Shown here one piece after another: positions 22,540 to 34,060 of a stretch of DNA of 64,000 nt. The DNA comes from Oenanthe sinensis (lineage: Eukaryota; Streptophyta; Magnoliopsida; Apiales; Apiaceae). Each line of letters begins with the position of its first letter. Positions within the stretch are counted from its first letter, which is position 1. Location of the stretch: NCBI GenBank assembly GCA_028671895.1, contig JAPMAC010000231.1:7714001-7778000 (forward strand). The letters run 5' to 3'. Under the pieces are notes generated by a model. It was not told where the DNA came from. It made no database searches and saw nothing but the letters and a program-made list of their open reading frames with translations. The position numbers were made by a program, and so were the translations under genes.

Positions 22540-23084
22540 TTAATTTATGCAGGGAACTAGGGAAAAGAAAGTAACCCTAATCCTGGACAGTGGATGCTCA
22601 TGAAACATGACTGGAAAGAAATCTCTACTTACAGACTTTGTGGAGATGGATGGCCTAGAAGTATCCATTGGTGATGGCAACGAAGGACAAACACTGGCAT
22701 ATGGCAAGATTGTACTTGAAAATGTCATCATTGAAGAAGTAGCTCTAGTTGATGGCTTAAAAGACAACCTAATCAGCATTAGTCAACTTGGAGATAAAGG
22801 TTACCATACTGGCTTTGACAACAAATACTGTCTTGTAACTCACAAAAAAACAAGCATTTTGGTCTTCAAAGGGCACATGCATGGTAACATATATGAAGCC
22901 ATCTTTGAGGATTGTATTTACAATGAAGTCACATGTTTATAGAGCAAGGCCTCAACTGAAGAAAGCTGGAAATGGCACAAGAATCTGTCACACATCAACT
23001 TCAAAACACTCAACAAGTTGGTTAAACAGAATCTTGTGAGAGGATTACCACAGGTTGATTTTGTTTAAGATTGACTTTGTGAAG
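22540..23084 (+). pseudogene. pol: Pol of element 2: protease and pre-integrase part
   Basis: LILDSGCS at ~22580-22600 is the aspartic protease site, followed by TGA at 22601-22603 in place of the usual Arg/Lys before MTG. ISISQLGDKGYHTGF and the GAG-pre-integrase motif SWKWHKNLSHINFKTLNKL (~22965-23015) follow. A stop lies at ~22939 and two more near 23067-23075. The frame is cut at CE by the solo LTR at 23085 and continues at 24397. Confidence 0.88.
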
Positions 23085-24391
23085 TGAAAGGCATATGTCA
23101 AGGCCTATTTGTAATTAGTAGATGACAACTCAACTCATGTAAGAAATTAAAGTAAGTAATAAATTCTGAGGATGGAATCAAATCGAAGAATGTCAACTAG
23201 ACACAAAGAATCAACTTGTCAGAAGAATTATAATGAAGTTGCTACTCTACACCGGAAGAAGTTCATTTATATGTTCAAGCGTCGGAGAAAAATAGAGAAG
23301 CAGTTGTTCAGAAGATTCAGAAGATTCTAAGTGGCTACTACAGAAGATTCCAGAAGAAGAATGAAGACAGTGAAGTAGAAGAAGAACAGAAGACCACAGT
23401 TTAATGTTAAAGATGAAGAATATTTATTATAGTATGACATAAATGAACCAGACAGTACATTTGTGTGTCAACTAAAATAATAAATATTCATCATCTAGCT
23501 CAAGTGGTTTTATGACAAAAGAGAGACAACGAAGACTGGAAGACTTCAAGACTGATAGCACGGTAATACAAGACGAAATAGTATTTTAATTCTACTATCA
23601 AATGTTAATTGATTATTTAATTTATCTAATTAAATTAATTCAAGTTGAATTTAATTTAATTTGTAAATTAACTAATTAATTTAAGTAGAATTAATTTATT
23701 ATAAAAGATATGACTTAATATGACTTTTAATATAATTCAAATGACTAATAAATAAGTCATACCGACTGTTTATTTATAAGTCATACCGAATTATATTAAT
23801 AAAAGTCATACCGAAGCTGTTAAAGAAAAGTCATACCGGAGCAGCCGACTGATAAGTCATACCGAAGCTGTTAAAGAAAAGTCATACCGAGCAGAAAACA
23901 AAGGTCATACCGAACAATTCAAATAAGTCATACCGAGAAAATTCAAAGGGCTGTTGAAAGAAGTCATACTGATTTTATTTAATTAAAAAGTCATACCGAC
24001 CTTTTTAATTAATTAAAATAAGTCATACCGAGCTATTCAAGTTAAAAGGTCATACCGGAGCTTATTCCAAAAGTCATACCGAGTTTATTTAATTAAAAAG
24101 TCATACTGACTTTTTTAATTAATTAAAAAAAAGGTCATACCGAACTCTGCCGACCTTCCTTTTTAATAAGTCATACCGAGCTTATATAACAGTTTATCAA
24201 TTATATAACAGTTTTCTAAATATTAATTTTGTAATACTAATCAAGTTAAAATTATATCTTTCACTTGAACAGTATTTCATTCTAATTAATATTTCGCGAG
24301 TAATTAAAATAATATTTTTAATCCAAATTATTCCGCGATTAATTTTCAGATATTGTATTCAACCCCCCTTCTACAATATCAGGGACCAACA
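23085..24391 (+). mobile_element. Solo LTR (1,307 bp) in integrase of element 2
   Basis: Begins TGAAAGGCATATG and ends GGGACCAACA (TG...CA), with duplications TGAAG at 23080-23084 and 24392-24396. Its right end (TATTCAACCCCCCTTCTAC followed by AATATCAGGGACCAACA) matches the U5 end of the other Sirevirus LTRs, which places it on the plus strand. There is no internal coding sequence, as expected after recombination between two LTRs. TTATATAAC at ~24181-24189, just after the motif array, is a candidate TATA box. Confidence 0.92.
23756..24178. repeat. Array of 16 GTCATACCG motifs in the solo LTR
   Basis: GTCATACCG (GTCATACTG twice) starts at 23756, 23780, 23805, 23830, 23856, 23881, 23904, 23927, 23963, 23990, 24022, 24049, 24073, 24100, 24134 and 24170, all in one orientation, preceded by A or G. 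Spacing is 23-36 bp and the sequence between is variable and AT-rich. Copies at 23990 and 24100 lie inside inverted repeats with arms TTAATTAAAAAG and CTTTTTAATTAA. Confidence 0.95.
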
Positions 24392-27172
24392 TGAAGCATG
24401 TCAACTTGGAAAGCAAAAGAAAACATCCTTCAAGAGTAAGAAAATAAATACAATTTCTGAACCCTTTTATTTATTACATCTTGATTTATTTGATCCAGTA
24501 AATGTAATGTCAATTAACAAAAAGAAATATGCTCCTGTCATTGTAGATGATTTTACAAGATTCACATGGGTTTTCTTTCTACATTCAAAGGATCAAGCTT
24601 CACAACACATAGTAAACCATATCACTTTTGTAGAAACAAAATCAAAGAAAAAAGTTAGAGTTCTAAGAAGTGACAATGGTACTGAATTCAAGAATGCAAC
24701 CATTGAGGAATACTGTGCATCAAAGGGAATTACTCAAAAAAATTCTGCTCCAGGAACACCCCAACAAAATGGATTTTTGGAGAGAAAGAATAGAACACTC
24801 ATAGAAGTTGCCAGAACAATGTTGACAGAGTCTAAACTACCAGTATATTTTTGGGCTGAGGCAGTAAGTACAACATGTTTCACTTAAAATTGTACACTGA
24901 TTAATATGCATGGAATGACTCCATATGAGATGATAAAGAACAAGAAGCCAAGTGTGAAACATTTTCACATATTTGGATGCAAGTGTTTTGTAATAAAAGT
25001 ACATCAAAAAAATCTAAGCAAATTTGAAACCAAGGCTGATGAAGCAATTTTTCTTGGATATGCATCAAACACAAAGGCACTCAGAGTATTTAATCTAAGA
25101 AGCAGAATTGTTATGGAATCTATTCATGTTGCAATTGATGACAAAATGACTACAGGATTGCAGGTTGAATCAGAGTCTACAACATTGGAATTTGAAAATT
25201 TGAAAAGTTCTGAGATAAATGAAGATGATGAGGATGAAGAGATTCAAATAACTCATGAAACAATACAAAATCATGCACACTCTAACGGGGAGCCAGAAAA
25301 TTCAACTCCAAATAATTCAGAGTCTAACAGTTCAGAGTCTATCCAGACAGAGTCTAGACAGACATAATTAAGTTTTTCAGAGTCTAACTCTTCAGGGTCT
25401 GGCAGGAAACTCTGAATTCTTCTCAGAGATAAAAAATTTAGGGGGAGCCTTTTCATTTGAATTTCACTCTCACTTAGGAAATGCAAATGATTTAGGGAGA
25501 GCTTCAAATTCAAGAATCAATCTTCCACCAACTAGAAAATGGACAAGGGATCACACTCCTGATTTGATAATTGGGGATCCTGAGAGTGGTATAAAAACTA
25601 GAACAGCCACTCAAAATGAATGTCTTTATAGCTGTTTTCTCTCAAAGAATGAACCCAAGAAAGTTGAGGATGCATTACAAGACCTTGATTGGATCATTGC
25701 AATACAAGAAGAATTGAATAAATTTTAGAGAAATAAAGTGTGGAAACTTGTACCAAGACCAAGAGATAGATCAATTGTTGGAGCCAAATGGGTGTTCAGA
25801 AACAAGCTTGATGAAAATGGGACTGTGATTAGAAATAAAGCAAGGCTGGTTGAAAAAGGATACTCTTAGGAGGAATGAATTGATTATGATGAAACTTTTG
25901 CACCAGTAGCAAGATTGGAAGCTATCAGAATGTTTCTTGCATTTACAGCCCATTCAAAATTCAAGGTGTATCAAATGGATGTGAAAAGTGCCTACTTGAA
26001 TTGGAAATTGGGAGAAGAAGTCTATATGGAGCAACCACATAGATTTATTGATCCAAAGTTTCCTGATCATGTTTACAGGTTAGACAAGGCACTATATGGA
26101 TTGAAGCAAGCACCTAGAGCATGGTATGAAACTCTATCAAATTTTTTTCTTGAATATGGATTCATTAGAGTACCATTGACAAAACTCTTTTTATTAGAAA
26201 ACATAAAGGTGATATTTTGCTTGTCCAAATTTATATTGATGATATTATATTTGGTTCTACTAATGAAAAACTATGTGAAAAGTTTAGCAAATTAATACAG
26301 TCAAATTATGAAATAAGCATGATAGGACAATTGAACTTCTTTTTGGGACTTCAAGTCAAACAGAATGATGATGAAATTTTCATCAATCAATCAAAGTATG
26401 TGAAAGACCTATTGAAGAAGTTTGATATGCAAGACTGTGCAACTGCCAAAACTCCCATGTCAACAACCACTAAGCTAGACTCTGACCCAAAGGGTAAGAA
26501 AATTAACAACACTCGTTATAGAGGTATGATTGGCTCATTGTTATATTTAACTGCAAGTAGACCAGATATAATGTTAGCAACATGCCTGTGTGCTAGATTT
26601 TAGGCTGACCCAAGAGAATCACATTTGTTAGCTATAAAAAGAATTTTCAGATATCTCAAGGGTGCACAAACACTTGGACTTTGGTATCCTAGAGAGTCAG
26701 ATTTTTCACTAATTGGTTATTCAGACTCTGACTATGCAGGATGCAAAGTGGACAGGAAAAGTACAACAAGAAAATGTCATTTCTTGACAACAAGTTAATT
26801 TCTTGGTTTGGCAAGAAACAACAAACATTTTCAACCTCAACAGCTGAGGCTGAATACATAGCCACTGGAAGTTGCTGTGCTCAAATTCTGTGAATGAGAA
26901 ATCAGTTACTTGATTATGGACTAACATTCTCAAATATTCCTATATATTGTGACAATACTAGTGCTATTAAAATTGCAGAGAATCCATTCCAACATTCCAG
27001 AACAAAGCACATTGATATGAGGTATTATTTTATTAAAGAACATGTTGAAAATGGTACTGTGACACTTCATTATATTCCAACTGACAGACAGATTGCAGAC
27101 ATATTAACCAAACCACTTGATGAATCTACCTTTCTCAGACTGGTAGGTGAGTTAGGTATGTTAAATATGTAA
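24392..27172 (+). pseudogene. pol: Pol of element 2: integrase, RT and RNase H part
   Basis: Integrase: ACQLGKQK, LLHLDLF, RSDNGTEFKN and TPQQNGFLERKN keep the three catalytic residues, then a stop at ~24886. RT: VYQMDVKSAYLN, LYGLKQAPRAWYETL and an intact YIDD at 26232-26243. RNase H: SDSDYAG, TAEAEYIA, YCDNTSAIKI and SRTKHIDMRYYF, ending GMLNM at 27172. Lesions: TAA ~25366, TAG 25725-25727, TAG 25867-25869, a one-base loss near 26170, TAG 26601-26603, a shift near 26790 and TGA 26891-26893. Most of these stops look like CAG to TAG or TGG to TGA changes. Confidence 0.9.
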
Positions 27173-27275
27173 GTGTTCAATCATAAAGGAAGCAAGGTAT
27201 ATACTTTAATTATAGTCCCTGATTTCACAAACTATGATTGGTTCTTACAAAATTGTTGAGGTACTGTATCTTGAC

Positions 27276-27378
27276 AGAGTCTAACTCCTAAACTCTGACG
27301 AGTCTGTAGACTCTGACGAGTCTGTAGACTCTGAGAAGGTTATAAATGCCTAGACTCTGAAATGGTTAACATTCGCGC
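27276..27378 (+). promoter_or_regulatory. Intergenic AGAGTCT/AGACTCT array with TATA box before ORF3 of element 2
   Basis: Between the RNase H stop (27172) and ORF3 (27627) lie AGAGTCT (27276), an exact tandem duplicate of GACGAGTCTGTAGACTCT (27297-27314, 27315-27332), then GTTATAAATG (~27339-27348), then TAGACTCTG twice more. The GAGTCT and AGACTC halves form short hairpins. The same motif fills the U3 of this element's LTRs. A promoter role for ORF3 is inference from the array and TATA combination. Confidence 0.5.
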
Positions 27379-27626
27379 CTGCAGACTCTGATTACATTTA
27401 AACTGTTCAAATGACTTGAAATAGGAGGTAACAGTTACTTTTAACTGGTGACAAGCTGTAGACTCGTGTGTATTGTATGCAATTTAAACAAAATAGAAAA
27501 TTCTCATACATTTTACTGACTTGTTTATTGCAAATTATTTTCTAAGGCAGAAATATTCATAGAGCTTTTCACGAACCCTAGCTAATTTTCTCAAGAATTT
27601 CTGTCACTCTCAACTCAACAATTTCA

Positions 27627-30600
27627 ATGGCTGCCATTTTAACTGTCATGAGGGGACCCAAGGCAATTGCATTCACTTTTGGAGATTTCGAGTTCATGAC
27701 CACTAGTCATGTGGCAGCACTAGGAGACAAGAAAGGGGTAGACGCTGATTACTATCCAGTGATAGATTTGTTGGAGAGAGTGAGCTCAGTTACATTCTCA
27801 AGGCACCACTAGTGATTTATATGGATGTTGTTTCTCAGGCCTGGAGCACTACAAAGGTAGTTGATCCTTCTCAGGATCAACTAGGTAAAATCATGTTCAC
27901 CTTTGGCTCCACAACTTTTGATGTAACTGCTGATGTACTCAATTCTGTGTTTCAATTACCTGTTCAATCTTCTTTTGATAACACTGTGTCTGATGATAAA
28001 ATAAAGAGCATGTTTAAGGCAATAGATTATTCTGCTAGTTTAGAAAACATGAGTAAAATAACTAGGTCTTACTTGAGGAAAGAGTGGTCATTCTTTTTTG
28101 ATCAAATTGCTAAGTGTTTCACTGGTAAATGCAGTGGATTTGATGCCTTAACTTCTATCACTTATCAGATTGGTCACAGTCTCCTGTTTGATAAAGTGAT
28201 CAACATTGGTGATATATTGCTCACTCAAATGGGATCAAAATTGAATAATGTGCAGGAGGGGAGGAAAAAGGTCTATTATCATAGATTCCTTATTCTTCTC
28301 CTCAATCACTTCATTCCTAACATGTCTGCCAAGCTTGCAGATGATTGTTGTGTGTAGGCATATAAGCAACAAAGGAGGATATTATCTGATATTAAGAGAA
28401 TTGATGAGAAGAAAAATAGTCTACCTGCCATGGTCTACTCACAGGTAATGCAGGTAAAGCTCTCAAACTACAAACCTTCTATCTATAATTCTTCATTCTT
28501 TGGTGGTGAAATGGTGCAGAAACAAGTAATGGATAACCCCCTGCACCGACCCAAGTAACCAAATCCCCTTCAAATAAACAATGTTCAAAACCAAAATCCA
28601 AAAAGGAACCAACCTCTGGTGTCTCTAAACAGGCACCAGTTGTAAAGAAGAGAAGATTAGTACAATCAAGACTTGTAGATGAACCAAGTGGTGAGGAGCT
28701 CAACCCCCTTCAGAAACAGGTTGTTGAAGGTGTCTCTTTGCTAAAAGAGGGTCATGATATACCTAATTCTAACCTACAATCCAAACCTATAGACTCTCAA
28801 AAGACTACAGACTCTGATAAACCTAGGGAAGCACCTCAGAATTCTCAAATTGGGTCTCTTGAGAAATCTTTTGCTCCAAAATACAAGAGGTTAAGGAAGG
28901 CTTATTCTTCACACACACACAAGCCTATTATTGTTACTAACCCTGTTTTGCAGGAAATAGATGCTCCCAAGGATCATGCAGGGCCAGAATCTGATAGTAA
29001 GAAGGCTCCTGAACCAGAGTCTAATATTGAGTCAGAGTCTAGACTGCCATTAGACTCTGATTATGAGACATTTTGGGAATGAATGCCATTGGATGTAGCC
29101 TCATGTCTCATTGATGAAATCATTACTCCACGTGACAAGGTACTGCTATTTCTATATCCTTTGGTGGAGTCACTAGAAGATTCTAAACTCTACAAGACAC
29201 AACAACAAGTCTTCGATCTTCTCATAACCTATGCAACTCTTAGGAAGAGAATGGAGATGGACCTACAAATTTCTACACAAGATGCTGTCACAAATCTATA
29301 TAACTATCTCTTCAACACTTCATTACAAGACAAAGCAGCTGGGCTCATAGAAGGCAGGACTAATGAAGTTCTCAAAGCACTTGGTGTGCCAGACTCTGAA
29401 AAGAAAAACACAAAGAAACCTAAAAAGCTTAAGGTCCACAAAAGGAGAGAATCAGAGTCTATTGCTGTGTTGAAAACTGAGATTGAGCAACCAGTTTTTG
29501 ACTAAGAAGCAATTTAGGAAAAAGAAATTACCTACAGGACATCTATCGATTGGATTTCAACTATTCAGCCTGTTCCAAGGAAGGTGGTTGATTTTCTTAT
29601 CCGCAATGTAGGAAAGGTGGCCAACAAATATGTCTATTCAACCTATTAGAGTAGATTGGATCAAATCAAGGGCTCATATTATCAGAAGATTGTAAGGGAA
29701 CTATAGGATTCCTTTCACATGACTTTTGCCCAGGCCATCAATGCAATCCATGCAAGGACTTTTCTAAATAACAACTTGGATGCATTAATAATGGTAGAAC
29801 CACAGGAGGTAGAAGGTAGTGCAAGGAAGTTGGAGGATGGGACTAGTGCACCAGTGGTGGCTAGTGAGAAAAATGTTCAGTCTACCTCACCCACACAAGA
29901 ACCACCTAGTCAGAGGTTGGGTGATAGTGGGGCAGGGGAGCATGTTATTAGGCCCTCCTTAGCAACTCTCAAATATGTTATTATGAACCCTAGTGATATG
30001 GGAGGACAGACTTTGATGGATGTTCATGAAGAAATTCTATACTCTATTCTATCAGAGTCTATCCACCTTGAGGGGGGAGAGTCTCAAGCACTAACAGTCA
30101 AAGATGGTGACACTCAAACTCCGGCTTCTAATGAAGTCATACAGAAGTAGTCAGAGTCTAGAGTAGACCCTGAGACTGGAATACTGGAATACTAGAGTCT
30201 AGAGTCAGAGTCTATCCACCTCAGGGTCTGTTCCTGCTCACCCCTTGGTGGAAACCCCTAGCCTTCAGACATTTGAAGGGGTTCCCCTACATCAAAGTGG
30301 TTCAGGTATTGAAGCAACTATCATTTCTCTCACCCCCTTTTGAGTGAACCTAAATAAATGAGTGAAAAAATAAATGAGAGGTTGGCACTAGTCCAGGCAA
30401 AAGGAGAGGTAGATAAGGCTATAGAGAGCCTAAGTGAGAAAGAGAGAGTGAGTGCCCGACCCCACTGCGAGGATGATAGACTAGGGTATCCTGAACCTAG
30501 CTTCACTTATTGGGATCAAGATTTTTCTAAGAGTTGGTCCAATGAGTTGGGGCAGGGGATGGATGAAAATTCTTTTCTTTTAATAATGCAGATTGGGAAA

Positions 30601-32545
30601 AAGGAGAAGGCTCTAGCTGCACAAAAGTCATTCATACAGAGACCACAACATCATTTGATGGATTCTCTAGCAAGAAGAGCAGAAAGAGTCATGGAGGCTT
30701 TGGTGGATCCAACTATCATTCCAACTGAGACTGCAAAATTGAAGTCAGAAGAACCACTATTTATCATGCCTATAAGGGCTAGGCTTCCAGAGTCTACAAA
30801 CTCTGATCACTCTAAGGAGGAGTCAGGGTCTATAGTCCCTTTTGCTGTTTCAGAGTCTACACCACAACCAGATTCTACACCTCCAGTTACCAAGATTGAG
30901 CCTGTTGATGAGGATTGCACTTCTGAGGATGATGGACCAATTAATCCATCTTTTGTTTATTTTGATCAGGTGTTTCCTCAGTCTTGGGAGTCTGCACAAC
31001 AAAAGGGCATAGATGATAAATCAACCTTTGACTGCATTTTGAGTATTCATCAGTCTGAAAGACTTAAGGCCTTTTAGAAAATATCTTTTCTACAAGAACA
31101 TGGTCACTATCCTGGTGAAGCAGAGCAAACAATTGATGTAGATGTTCAGATTGAAACAGAGAATGTTGTTGCCCAATTGGCTAGTATGGTGAAGGATATA
31201 TCTCATATTTAAACCAAACTTACTAGTGTTGATAATACTACTTCTCTGCTCAAGACTCAATTTGATAGAATCCATTCCCTTCAATTATCCAAAGAGGTAT
31301 CTTTCAAGGATGCTATTACTGATATTACTGTAAATTAAGCTCAGCTTTAAACCACAGTCTCTGCTCTAACTACCAAGGTTGACTCAGTGATTGCTGCATA
31401 ACCCAATATCTCTATAGTACTTGAACAAATTATGTTAGCTATCACCAGTAGTGATGATGTCAAAAAGGGGGAGAAAAAAGGTAATTCCTCTAGGAGAAAT
31501 AAGGATGATGTATGCAAGGATGAGAAAAAAGGGAGTTAAAAGGAGGAAAGATGGTGATGATGGTGGTGATAGTTCTCATGGTCCTAGGGGTCTTGGTGGT
31601 GTACCACTCAAACATTCTGAAGTGGCTATATTATCAAAATCTCAAACACATCAGTCAGGGACTGAACATGGGAAGTTAGAGTCTAAGTCAGACTCTAATA
31701 AGTAAAAGAAGAAGTCAGACTCTGATGAGGCCAAAGAACCTACTTACTGGCAATATAGTCAATCTAATCTACAACTAATAGCCAAAAAGAAGACAGGACT
31801 TGGAGGATTTGAAGAATCAGATATTGATAGAACATAAACTCTATCCAGGGATCCTCAATCCTTGACAGATAGGCAATTTAAAAAGATCACACAAAAACAC
31901 TTAAACAAAGTGGTGTCTGCTCAAATTATTTATAATGTTTATGAAATAAAGATGCCAGAAGGTATAGAGAAAGTAAAAAATGAGATGCTTGTGTACTTCA
32001 TGGAAGAAGGATCTGTTAGATGAATAAGTCAATAAAAGTTCATCTTTTTCAAACAGGCTGAGGAATTGCAGTATATTAGATTTCTCCTAAAAATAGCTTA
32101 TGAAGTAAATAAAAGCAAAGAGGCTATCACTCACAAATGGTTCAAAGAGATTGACAAGAAGCTGACTCTGCACAGACAGGCAAATTGACAGATGGGCAAA
32201 TTTTCTTTAAAATATGTTGATGCTGAAGGAAATGATAAAGTCATGATAGTGGAAGAAAAGTAAATTAAATTTCAAGATGGTGTGGGTCATTACTTTGGAT
32301 TTCAACCTATGAGTGGGAAAGTTAGTGTTATGATATTAAAGGATTTGAAGGAACAAGAAAGCAGTGCAAATGATCTGAGAGCAACTTATTGTCAAATCAA
32401 ATGTTCAAAAGAAGAAATGAAGAAATTAAAGAAGTATGTTGGTGAAGCTCTTGCAATTGTGGAGAAAAATATTCTGAATTCATTTTTGAAGAATAATCCT
32501 GCCTTTGAGAAGATAAATGAGAAGCAATTCTTTTCCCTTATATAA
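27627..32545 (+). pseudogene. ORF3 of element 2 (env-position extra ORF), decayed
   Basis: Starts at ATG 27627 (MAAILTVMRGPKAIAF), about 450 bp after pol. Open pieces in order: 27627-27812; 27812-28357 with LRKEWSFFFDQIAKCF and KVYYHRFLILLLNHF; an acidic Ser/Asp/Glu-rich middle full of SES and DSD peptides (28738-29082, 29719-30150, 30358-31077); a basic block (31451-31705, KRGRKKVIPL); and a Lys-rich C-terminus (32282-32545). Stops and shifts separate them. The position is that of the env-like ORF of Sireviruses, but I see no signal peptide or clear membrane segment in the surviving parts, so I do not call it envelope. It resembles ORF3 of element 3 in the KEW-FF and Y-RFL region. Confidence 0.7.
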
Positions 32546-32628
32546 ATTTATTATTCTAGATTAATGTTTTCATTCTTTAGTTTTGACATCATCAAATCTT
32601 GAATTATGCTTACTTTTTATAAAGCATA

Positions 32629-32641
32629 AATAGGGGGAGAT
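32629..32641 (+). other. Polypurine tract of element 2
   Basis: AAATAGGGGGAGAT directly before the 3' LTR; the plus-strand primer for reverse transcription. Confidence 0.85.
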
Positions 32642-33382
32642 TGTTAGGAATATATTCATTTGATGATGTACAAAATACTAGAACATGATTTAGCATAACT
32701 TATTTATAGTAAGTCTTTTTAGTCTCTGAAATTTTATAATCAGAGTCTAGTTTGTCAACACTCTTGTACTTAGAAGATTTTCTGTAGAAAGTGAAACCAG
32801 AGTCTAGATGAAGATCAAAGTCTGGGAGGTTATTAGAGTCTATAGACTATCGGAGTCTACAATTCATCAGAGTCTATAGTCTGGCAGAGTATGAAGATTT
32901 AGAGTCTATGAAGTCAAAACTGAATTTGGAATATGATTATAGAAAAGGGAAGTCTTCAAAGATAAAGCCAAAAATATTGCAGATATGCTAAGGGAAAGAA
33001 GGAGAATTACAGAAGGAAACTGTCAGCTAATGATTAGGAATTATATTCCTATTATAATTTGATATTCTGTTATTAGTTGATAAGCAGCTCTCTATATAAA
33101 CACTCTATGTAACCTAATTATATTGAGTGAAATAAGTTGAAGTTTTTGAGTTCATAGAGATAGAGAGAGTTGCTGTGAGAAATACATAGAAGTTGTTAGG
33201 GTTTGTGACACCTTAGGAGAGTTTGTATTTACAAATCAATAATACAAACAGTTTCCATTCATATCTTTGTGTTTAATCTTTGTTCTGTATTCAAGTCGTT
33301 AATTCATACTGAGTTTATTTTAATCAGGAACAAAAAGCACACAAGTATTCAACCCCCCTTCTACTTGACAATTGGGAAAACA
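32642..33382 (+). repeat. 3' LTR of element 2 (741 bp)
   Basis: Starts TGTTAGGAATATATTC and ends TTGGGAAAACA, followed by the GGCCT duplication. It keeps TATATAAA at 33093-33100, missing from the 5' copy. Several AGAGTCT motifs are mutated here (for example AAAGTCT and AGAGTAT), but the palindrome AGTCTATAGACT persists at 32837-32848. Confidence 0.93.
33093..33100 (+). promoter_or_regulatory. TATA box of element 2 3' LTR
   Basis: CTCTATATAAACACTC, about 450 bp into the LTR and about 190-350 bp downstream of the AGAGTCT array. Confidence 0.65.
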
Positions 33383-33387
33383 GGCCT

Positions 33388-34060
33388 TCAGCATCTGCAA
33401 CAACATGATCTGCAGTCAGAGTTTGTGTGCCTGCATCCAAACGTTGATTGGATGATTCTTGTATGGCTGGGGCCTTAACAACTTCTTCAACCCTTTGAGT
33501 TGAAGGTTTTTGTGGGTTGTACCCCGGATCCAAGTTGGCTTCATCTGCCGGTAGAGTGGCTTGTGTTGAACTTTGATCAATAGGTTCTTGTGTGCGTGGC
33601 CCTTTAGAGACTGCTACCTCACTTTGAGAGATAGGTTCTTTTGTGTCTAGGTCAAAAGAAACCCTTTTTTCTTCTTCCTGGAGAATACCAAGGGATCAAT
33701 CTTATCTTCTTCCATGGCATCAACATCCTGAGTTCTTTATGCAGCCATGTCTTTAGCTACCCCAGCAACTAGTTCTCTCACCCTTTCATCAGAAAGTTCA
33801 AGTATCCTCTGAGGTGGTGAGTTGGTAGGAGAATCAGAGACTACCACTGGGCATGATGATGTAGCAAGATTAGCATTTTGTGTATTAGGATTGTCATCAT
33901 CATTTTTATCCCAGCATTTCTCATCAACAATTTCACTGTCAGCCCATGTTTCCTTTTTATCTTTACTTGGTACCTCATTTGAAGCACCTTCAAAGGTGAT
34001 TATAGAACCGGTAAAAGGATTAACATGATGCGAGAGCTTGATTTGATTTATGTCCTCCAT
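33388..34060 (-). pseudogene. G1 antisense ORF, 5' portion
   Basis: Starts at ATG 34060 (MEDINQIKLSHHVNPFTGS). It contains an acidic Asp/Asn-rich stretch, ELSDERVRELVAGVAKDM, a TAA near 33737, a probable one-base loss in an A-rich run near 33680, and then a frame rich in TQEP/STQ repeats that reaches the target-duplication copy at 33383-33387. If element 2 and one GGCCT copy are removed, that frame continues without a shift into the coding sequence at 11658 and below. The repeats (RTQEPIDQ here, SSTQEPSPQ on the other side) look like one protein region cut in two. Confidence 0.75.

Larger units (their letters stand above)
11664..33382 (+). mobile_element. Element 2: Sirevirus-type Ty1/copia retrotransposon with nested insertions
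   Basis: Flanked by exact 5-bp duplications GGCCT (11659-11663 and 33383-33387). Order on the plus strand: LTR, primer site, gag, pol, intergenic array, ORF3, polypurine tract, LTR. It carries element 2b in gag and a solo LTR in integrase; without them and their duplications it would be about 12.6 kb. All coding regions have stops and frameshifts. Two LTRs, primer site and polypurine tract in register make the boundaries secure. Confidence 0.95.
7680..34060 (+). mobile_element. Element G1: remnant of a Tat-lineage Ty3/gypsy retrotransposon
   Basis: Pieces are RNase H, a second archaeal-type RNase H and integrase (7680-9678), then a 3' region with an opposite-strand ORF (10058-11663 and 33388-34060) separated by element 2. 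A second RNase H is diagnostic of the Tat group (Ogre/Retand relatives). The upstream LTR, gag, protease and RT are beyond element 1. A 3' LTR should lie to the right of 34060 but I could not identify one. Confidence 0.75.

Noticed and set aside
23756..24178. Repeat-spacer pattern of GTCATACCG motifs as a CRISPR array
   Set aside because: Nine-base motifs with irregular, low-complexity AT spacers inside a solo LTR in a eukaryotic genome; no cas genes.
27627..32545. Envelope glycoprotein in ORF3 of element 2
   Set aside because: Position fits, but no signal peptide, membrane helix or fusion-like motif is visible in the open pieces.
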